Positions 60,548 to 64,000 of a DNA stretch of 64,000 nucleotides are shown here, piece after piece. Numbering within the stretch: the stretch's first letter is position 1; every line of letters starts with the position of its first letter. This DNA is from Streptomyces sp. ICC1 (GTDB taxonomy: Bacteria; Actinomycetota; Actinomycetes; Streptomycetales; Streptomycetaceae), in NCBI RefSeq assembly GCF_003287935.1, contig NZ_CP030287.1, forward strand, positions 4,554,267 to 4,618,266, given 5' to 3'. A program made the translations under genes and the position numbers. The notes beneath the pieces are model-generated. The model was not told the DNA's origin. It worked only from the letters and a program-made list of their open reading frames with translations, and did not search any database.

Positions 60548-61189
60548 TCAGCGTCCCCGGGTGGGCGGCGACGCCGCTGGACCTGGAGGTGCAGGCGGTT
60601 GCGGGGAGACCGGCTTGGCGGCGGCGGCCTGATTGCGGATGTGCCGGATCTCGCCGCCGTGTCGCGAGAGCCCGCTGGTGGTGTCCATCAGCCGCATCGC
60701 GAGGTCCTCCTTGGACAGTGCGCCCTCAGTGCGCTGGCTCCAGGTGGCCCAGGTCGTGATCAGGGTCTGCACCAGGTGGGACAGCAGGCCCTCGGTGGGT
60801 GCGGCCACTTCGGCGAGGATCTCGGCGACCTGCTTGTCGTCGGTGGCCCTGCTGGCCCGCTCGGCGAGCTGGTCCAGGTAGCGGTGGGCCGCTGCCCGGT
60901 CGCCGTCAGGGGTGGCGAGCGTGTTCAGGGAGGGATCCAGGAAGACGCTGAACCCTGAGAGCAGGAGAGCCTGGGCCGCGGCGGTCGCGTAGTGGCGCTG
61001 CTGTTCGACGGGCAGGTCGTGCGGCTGGCGCAGGTAGTGGACGCCGCCGTCGCGGAAGCGTCCGACGGTCTCCAGGATGCCCGCGGCTTCTGGTGTGCAT
61101 CTGCTGGTCACCACCAGCTGGGTGCGTGGGTCGCGGGTGATCGTGACGTAATCGAGGATGAGGAAGTCGGGCTCTGCGCCGTCCTTCAC
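60548..61189 (-). CDS. Family A protein, copy 2 (A2), function unknown
   Basis: A 213-residue protein. The GTG at 61189 overlaps the B2 stop (GTGA). The N-terminal half (LDYVTITRDPRTQLVVTSRCTPEAAGILETVGRFRD ... HYLRQPHDLPVEQQRHYATAAAQALLLSGFSVFLDPSL) aligns with A1 and A3. The C-terminal half is helical (DQLAERASRATDDKQVAEILAEVAAPTEGLLSHLVQTLITTWATW ... MRLMDTTSGLSRHGGEIRHIRNQ) and aligns with A3. It ends in a Pro/Ala tail. A longer frame to 61327 exists but lies inside B2. No known domain is recognised. Confidence 0.78.
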   Translation of the reverse strand: MKDGAEPDFLILDYVTITRDPRTQLVVTSRCTPEAAGILETVGRFRDGGVHYLRQPHDLPVEQQRHYATAAAQALLLSGFSVFLDPSLNTLATPDGDRAAAHRYLDQLAERASRATDDKQVAEILAEVAAPTEGLLSHLVQTLITTWATWSQRTEGALSKEDLAMRLMDTTSGLSRHGGEIRHIRNQAAAAKPVSPQPPAPPGPAASPPTRGR

Positions 61190-61938
61190 CGGGATCGCAC
61201 GGTGTTCGCCGTGGCCGGGCGCGGTGCGGGCAGCGGCGTCGTTGCCGGAGTGCCCCGGTGGGGCGCGCTGCGCAGGGTCACACCGATGTTCAGGGCGCCG
61301 AGCGCGGCGCCGGCCGCCCGTACGCACTGTGCCTGGTGAGCCGTGTCGTCGCCGGAGGCGACGTACGCCTGCTGGCCGGGGTCGTGGACGAACCCGTGGG
61401 CTGTCAGGACGCCGGCCACGTCCGCCCGGTCGGTGGTGGCGGTGAGGTCGCCGGATTCCGTCCAGCTCATCACCAGGGTGTCGGGCTGGGAGTGGGCGCG
61501 GTTCAGGCGCAGGGCGTTGTCCTGGACCTGGGCCAGCGCGGCCTCGTATCGGGGCAGGAGGTTGGTGACGATGGCGTCGGTGGCCTGCTCGGGGTCGGCG
61601 GGTATCGCGATGCCGTCCGGCTCCCGCACCCCGCGGAATGCTTCCGCGGGGGTGTCGACGGGTGCCATGGCGGCTATGAGGAACTCGTCCTCGTAGCGGG
61701 GATGGTCAAGGAGGAAGAGCCGCCGGCCATCGTCGCGGGTCAGGATGACGTCGTGCTTCACCGGGTGCTGGGCGAGAGCTTCGGCGACGTGGTTCAGGTC
61801 CCAGACGTCGGCGGTGGCGCTGTGGCGCTCGTCGTGGGCGGTGTGCTGGCGCAGCTCATGGGTCCAGGTGCCGGGCAGGTTCTGGGTGAGGATGGCGGCG
61901 AAGGAGCCGAGCTCGTCGGGGTCGCGGTCGTAGGGCAT
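61186..61938 (-). CDS. Family B protein, copy 2 (B2), function unknown
   Basis: A 250-residue paralogue of B1. The ATG at 61938 follows GAGGAACC. Conserved blocks are NLPGTWTHELRQH, ATADVWDLNHV, RRLFLLDHPRYEDEFLIAAMAP, REPDGIAIPADPEQATDAIVTNLLPRYEAALAQVQDNALR. The C-terminal domain (LVMSWTESGDLTATTDRADVAGVLTAHGFVHDPGQQAYVASGDDTAHQAQCVRAAGAALGALNIGVTLR) matches that of B1. It starts 26 nt after the A3 stop and overlaps the A2 start by 4 bp. Cytoplasmic, with no catalytic motif visible. Confidence 0.78.
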   Translation of the reverse strand: MPYDRDPDELGSFAAILTQNLPGTWTHELRQHTAHDERHSATADVWDLNHVAEALAQHPVKHDVILTRDDGRRLFLLDHPRYEDEFLIAAMAPVDTPAEAFRGVREPDGIAIPADPEQATDAIVTNLLPRYEAALAQVQDNALRLNRAHSQPDTLVMSWTESGDLTATTDRADVAGVLTAHGFVHDPGQQAYVASGDDTAHQAQCVRAAGAALGALNIGVTLRSAPHRGTPATTPLPAPRPATANTVRSR

Positions 61939-61964
61939 GGTTCCTCGGGCGGGTCTCGGGGCGG

Positions 61965-62675
61965 TCAGCGGCGGCGGCCGGCCGGGGCGGGCAGAGCAGC
62001 AGCCGGTGTGACGGGCGTGGTGGGGATGCGGGCGGGCACGGGGCAGGGGCACGAGGCCGACTTCTCCCGTTCGTCGCTGGCGACTTCCTGGGGGCACGGC
62101 GCGCGGTGGGGGTGTACGGCCTGCCGGTCGGCGAGCCCGTTGCGGACGTGCCGCAGGTCAGAGGTGATGACGCGGAGCCGTTCGTCGACCAGGTAGTGCA
62201 GCCGCGCGGCGGTGTGCGGGTCGATGGGCTCCCCGAGGTCCTGCAGGAAGTCGGCCGTGGCGGCGAGGACTTCGGCGAGGGCCGGGAGGACACCGTCGTG
62301 GGTGGCGGTCAGCTCCGTCAGGGCGTCGCTGACTTCCTCGGTGGTCTCCGCTTCCCGGATCCGGGTCGCGAGGTGTGCGACCTGGGCGCCGAGAGAGAGG
62401 TAGTGCGGTTCGTGTTGCTCGGTGGCAAAGGCGGGGTCCGCGGTCAGGTCGTAGCCGACGGCTTGGAGGCGGGCTACGGCGCGGGTGGCCAGGCGGATCT
62501 CCTCTTCCTGGTCAAGGCCGGTAGGAAGACGGTGGTACGTCTCGTGGCGGCGGACGACTGGGACGAATCCGGTGCGTTCCAGGAGGCTGTGGGCTTCCGG
62601 GTCGCCCCCACGGGCGAGGACTTCCCCGGAGCCCGGATCGCGTCGGACGGTCAGTACACGGTGGGCGAGGGCCAA
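61965..62675 (-). CDS. Family A protein, copy 3 (A3), function unknown; start uncertain
   Basis: At least 236 residues from a TTG at 62675. The frame is open back to the TGA of the relaxase-like gene (62709-62711), and the extra residues TAESILFLALAH align with the start of A2. The true start may therefore be further upstream, at a rare codon. Blocks are HRVLTVRRDPGSGEVLARGGDPEAHSLLERTGF, ETYHRLPTGLDQEEEIRLATRAVARLQAVGYDLTADPAF, a helical half (GAQVAHLATRIREAETTEEVSDALTELTATHDGVLPALAEVLAATADFLQDLGE ... LRVITSDLRHVRNGLADRQ), then a tail with Cys (HRAPCPQEV, ASCPCPVP). Confidence 0.75.
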   Translation of the reverse strand: MALAHRVLTVRRDPGSGEVLARGGDPEAHSLLERTGFVPVVRRHETYHRLPTGLDQEEEIRLATRAVARLQAVGYDLTADPAFATEQHEPHYLSLGAQVAHLATRIREAETTEEVSDALTELTATHDGVLPALAEVLAATADFLQDLGEPIDPHTAARLHYLVDERLRVITSDLRHVRNGLADRQAVHPHRAPCPQEVASDEREKSASCPCPVPARIPTTPVTPAAALPAPAGRRR

Positions 62676-62708
62676 GAAGAGAATGCTTTCTGCGGTAGAG
62701 GCGGCCGG

Positions 62709-63572
62709 TCAGCGCCTCCGGGTGGCCCGGGACGGGAGCCCGGCGGAGGCACCTGTGGTGGCGACTCCGGCCGGGGTGCCAGGGTGCCCGGGGACGATCT
62801 CGGCGAGGTCGGATTCAAGGGCGTGGGATCGGCGGGCGATCCACTCCAGCTGGTGCGCGAGCTCCGGCCAGCCCGACGGCGCACTACCCAGCTGGTGCGC
62901 GGCCTTCTCCACGAGACGGCGGGCGGCGGCGAAATGCTGGTGCGCGCCGTTGGACAAGTCCGCCACGAAGTTGGTGCCGGGAATTTCGACGGTGGGCCGT
63001 GCCGCCGCCAGCATGTTCGCCTTGAAGGGGGCGGCGTGGTGGTCTGGCGGGGAGAGAAGGCGGAGGTCGGCTTCGATGCGCCGGCATTCCGCGGCCAGGG
63101 CGTGGGGGAGTTGCCTGGGCACGGGCGCCCGGACGCCGTCCTCCCGGACCAGATTGGCGACCAGGTCGAGGCGGTGGGGCAGGTCGCGGAGGGCGATCCA
63201 CCTGCACGGATTCGGGTCGCCGGGCGGGGCGATTCTTGAGACGCGGGCGAGCCGGTGGCCGACCTCGGACCATTCGGCCGGCGTGAGCTCCCGGTCCTCG
63301 GGGTGCAGGCGGACGCTGACGTGGAGGATGACGCGGGGATCACCACGGTAGGTGGCGGCGAAGGGGTGCTCCCGGTGCGATTCGTCGAGGTGCTGGGCCC
63401 ACTCCACCGAGGTCCATATCCGGTCCTCGTCGGTGAAGTAGTCGAGCTGCGACCAGTACGCGACGATCGTGCCGTCGGTGGTCAGGCCCTCCTGGTCGCT
63501 GACGGGCCGGCCCAGAGCCGCGGCGAGTGCGTGGGCGGACGTGGTGTCCAACTCGTGGAGTGTGGGGATCAT
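62709..63572 (-). CDS. Relaxase-like protein with degenerate HUH site
   Basis: A 287-residue protein that aligns by eye with the N-terminal domain of Streptomyces plasmid/ICE relaxases. It has an MIPxxH start, RVILHVSVRLHPEDRELTPAEW (residues 80-101), GDPNPCRWIALRD and LVANLVREDG (137-146). In active relaxases the segment between the last two blocks reads HADDHIHI (metal-binding HxH). Here it is LPHRLDL (131-137), so only one His remains. The expected active-site region near the N-terminus is also rearranged. It may be an inactive, repurposed relaxase. The ATG overlaps the upstream stop (ATGA), so it is coupled. Confidence 0.65.
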   Translation of the reverse strand: MIPTLHELDTTSAHALAAALGRPVSDQEGLTTDGTIVAYWSQLDYFTDEDRIWTSVEWAQHLDESHREHPFAATYRGDPRVILHVSVRLHPEDRELTPAEWSEVGHRLARVSRIAPPGDPNPCRWIALRDLPHRLDLVANLVREDGVRAPVPRQLPHALAAECRRIEADLRLLSPPDHHAAPFKANMLAAARPTVEIPGTNFVADLSNGAHQHFAAARRLVEKAAHQLGSAPSGWPELAHQLEWIARRSHALESDLAEIVPGHPGTPAGVATTGASAGLPSRATRRR

Positions 63573-63988
63573 CGGCTGCCGGCCCGGCCGTCGGCGACGT
63601 GGACGAGCTGGTTCAGTTCGGTGATCGAGTACCAGCCGACATCGACGGGCTTGCTGTCGGTGAACCGGGGCACGAGGTAGTCCTGCAGGGCCCGCTGGTA
63701 GATCAGGCAGTCGGGGCAGCGCGTGGAGAGGTGGACGAGGTAGCGGGGGTGTCCGGTGACGAAGCTGCGGGCGCCGCCGTCAGGGTTGCGCAGGCGCCAT
63801 CCGTCCTCGTTGGTCGGGGTGTGCCAGGACGGGGTGACCACCGTCATGGCGTCGCCCCACAGGATGCCGTCGTCCACTCCCTTGATGACCACGATCCGGT
63901 CGCCGGGAGCGAAGTGTCCGTGGGTGATGTCCCGGTCGGGGGTGATGGCGTCAGCGGGTATGAACGCGGCACGGATGGCGTCGGGCAC
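63569..63988 (-). CDS. Hypothetical protein with CPDC motif, first visible gene of the operon
   Basis: A 139-residue protein from a GTG at 63988 with AGGA eight bases upstream; the frame could extend past the window edge. HFAPGDRIVVIKGVDDGILWGDAMTVVTPSW resembles a small beta-barrel. RYLVHLSTRCPDCLIYQRALQDYLVPRF contains a CPDC pair that could bind metal or form a disulfide. No known family is recognised. The stop overlaps the relaxase-like start. Confidence 0.7.
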   Translation of the reverse strand: MPDAIRAAFIPADAITPDRDITHGHFAPGDRIVVIKGVDDGILWGDAMTVVTPSWHTPTNEDGWRLRNPDGGARSFVTGHPRYLVHLSTRCPDCLIYQRALQDYLVPRFTDSKPVDVGWYSITELNQLVHVADGRAGSR

Positions 63989-64000
63989 GGCAGAAGTCCT

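Overview
The window is high-GC actinobacterial DNA (roughly 70% or more G+C, GTG starts, NNG/NNC codon use). It almost certainly comes from the chromosome of a Streptomyces species. The strongest evidence is the block at 37.6-55.7 kb: TerD, ArfB, a GAF-PAS-GGDEF diguanylate cyclase, a sugar kinase, nagA-nagK, a solute-binding lipoprotein, a DUF3263 protein, otsB, otsA, gpgS, thrC, a MoaD-like protein, a cold-shock protein and groEL. From memory this order matches the S. coelicolor chromosome around cdgB and groEL2.

Layout. 0-7 kb: start of folP, an MprF-like membrane protein, an esterase with a membrane anchor, and an OpuC-type compatible-solute ABC transporter whose ATPase gene is divergent from its permease and binding-protein genes. 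7-12.6 kb: an Ala/Pro-rich anchored protein, a TetR repressor facing an imine-reductase-like oxidoreductase with two copies of an operator, a secreted lipase, a small zinc-ribbon protein and an arylamine N-acetyltransferase. 12.8-16.3 kb: a solitary nuoD, an orphan PH-domain protein, a broken DUF309 gene, tRNA-Pro(GGG) and a secreted zinc metallopeptidase. 16.6-30.8 kb: ABC exporter, epimerase, MFS transporter with AraC regulator, hydroxyisobutyryl-CoA hydrolase, a UvrA-like protein with VOC and TetR partners, SDR, a second anchored esterase, a possible CYTH protein and an SbcD-like nuclease. 30.9-37.5 kb: sulfite-oxidase-like molybdoenzyme with an anti-sigma/sigma-K pair, a GH89 alpha-N-acetylglucosaminidase and a GNAT acetyltransferase. 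37.6-58.7 kb: the conserved block, then Uma2, TrpF, a secreted protein and a TetR/NmrA pair. 59.2-64.0 kb: one leftward operon of unfamiliar proteins.

How parts work together. nagK-nagA is preceded by a DasR-type box and the adjacent lipoprotein gene by a second one, giving an aminosugar uptake and catabolism unit; GH89 and the 1-phosphofructokinase-like kinase may feed similar pathways. otsA, otsB and gpgS form a trehalose/glucosylglycerate osmolyte cluster. thrC has a SAM-I riboswitch leader. groEL has three overlapping CIRCE half-sites.

Two things stand out. First, a family of foldback repeats (41-191 bp, bounded by CTAG) lies between genes at 11.4, 12.6, 18.4, 22.6, 26.4 and 30.8 kb. Its terminal CTAG supplies the stop codon of four neighbouring genes. 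Second, the last 4.8 kb holds a plasmid- or ICE-like operon. It encodes three copies of one unknown protein family (A) alternating with two copies of another (B), downstream of a relaxase-like protein that has lost its HxH metal motif. This operon abuts a truncated chromosomal NmrA-type gene and is the best candidate here for an undescribed system.
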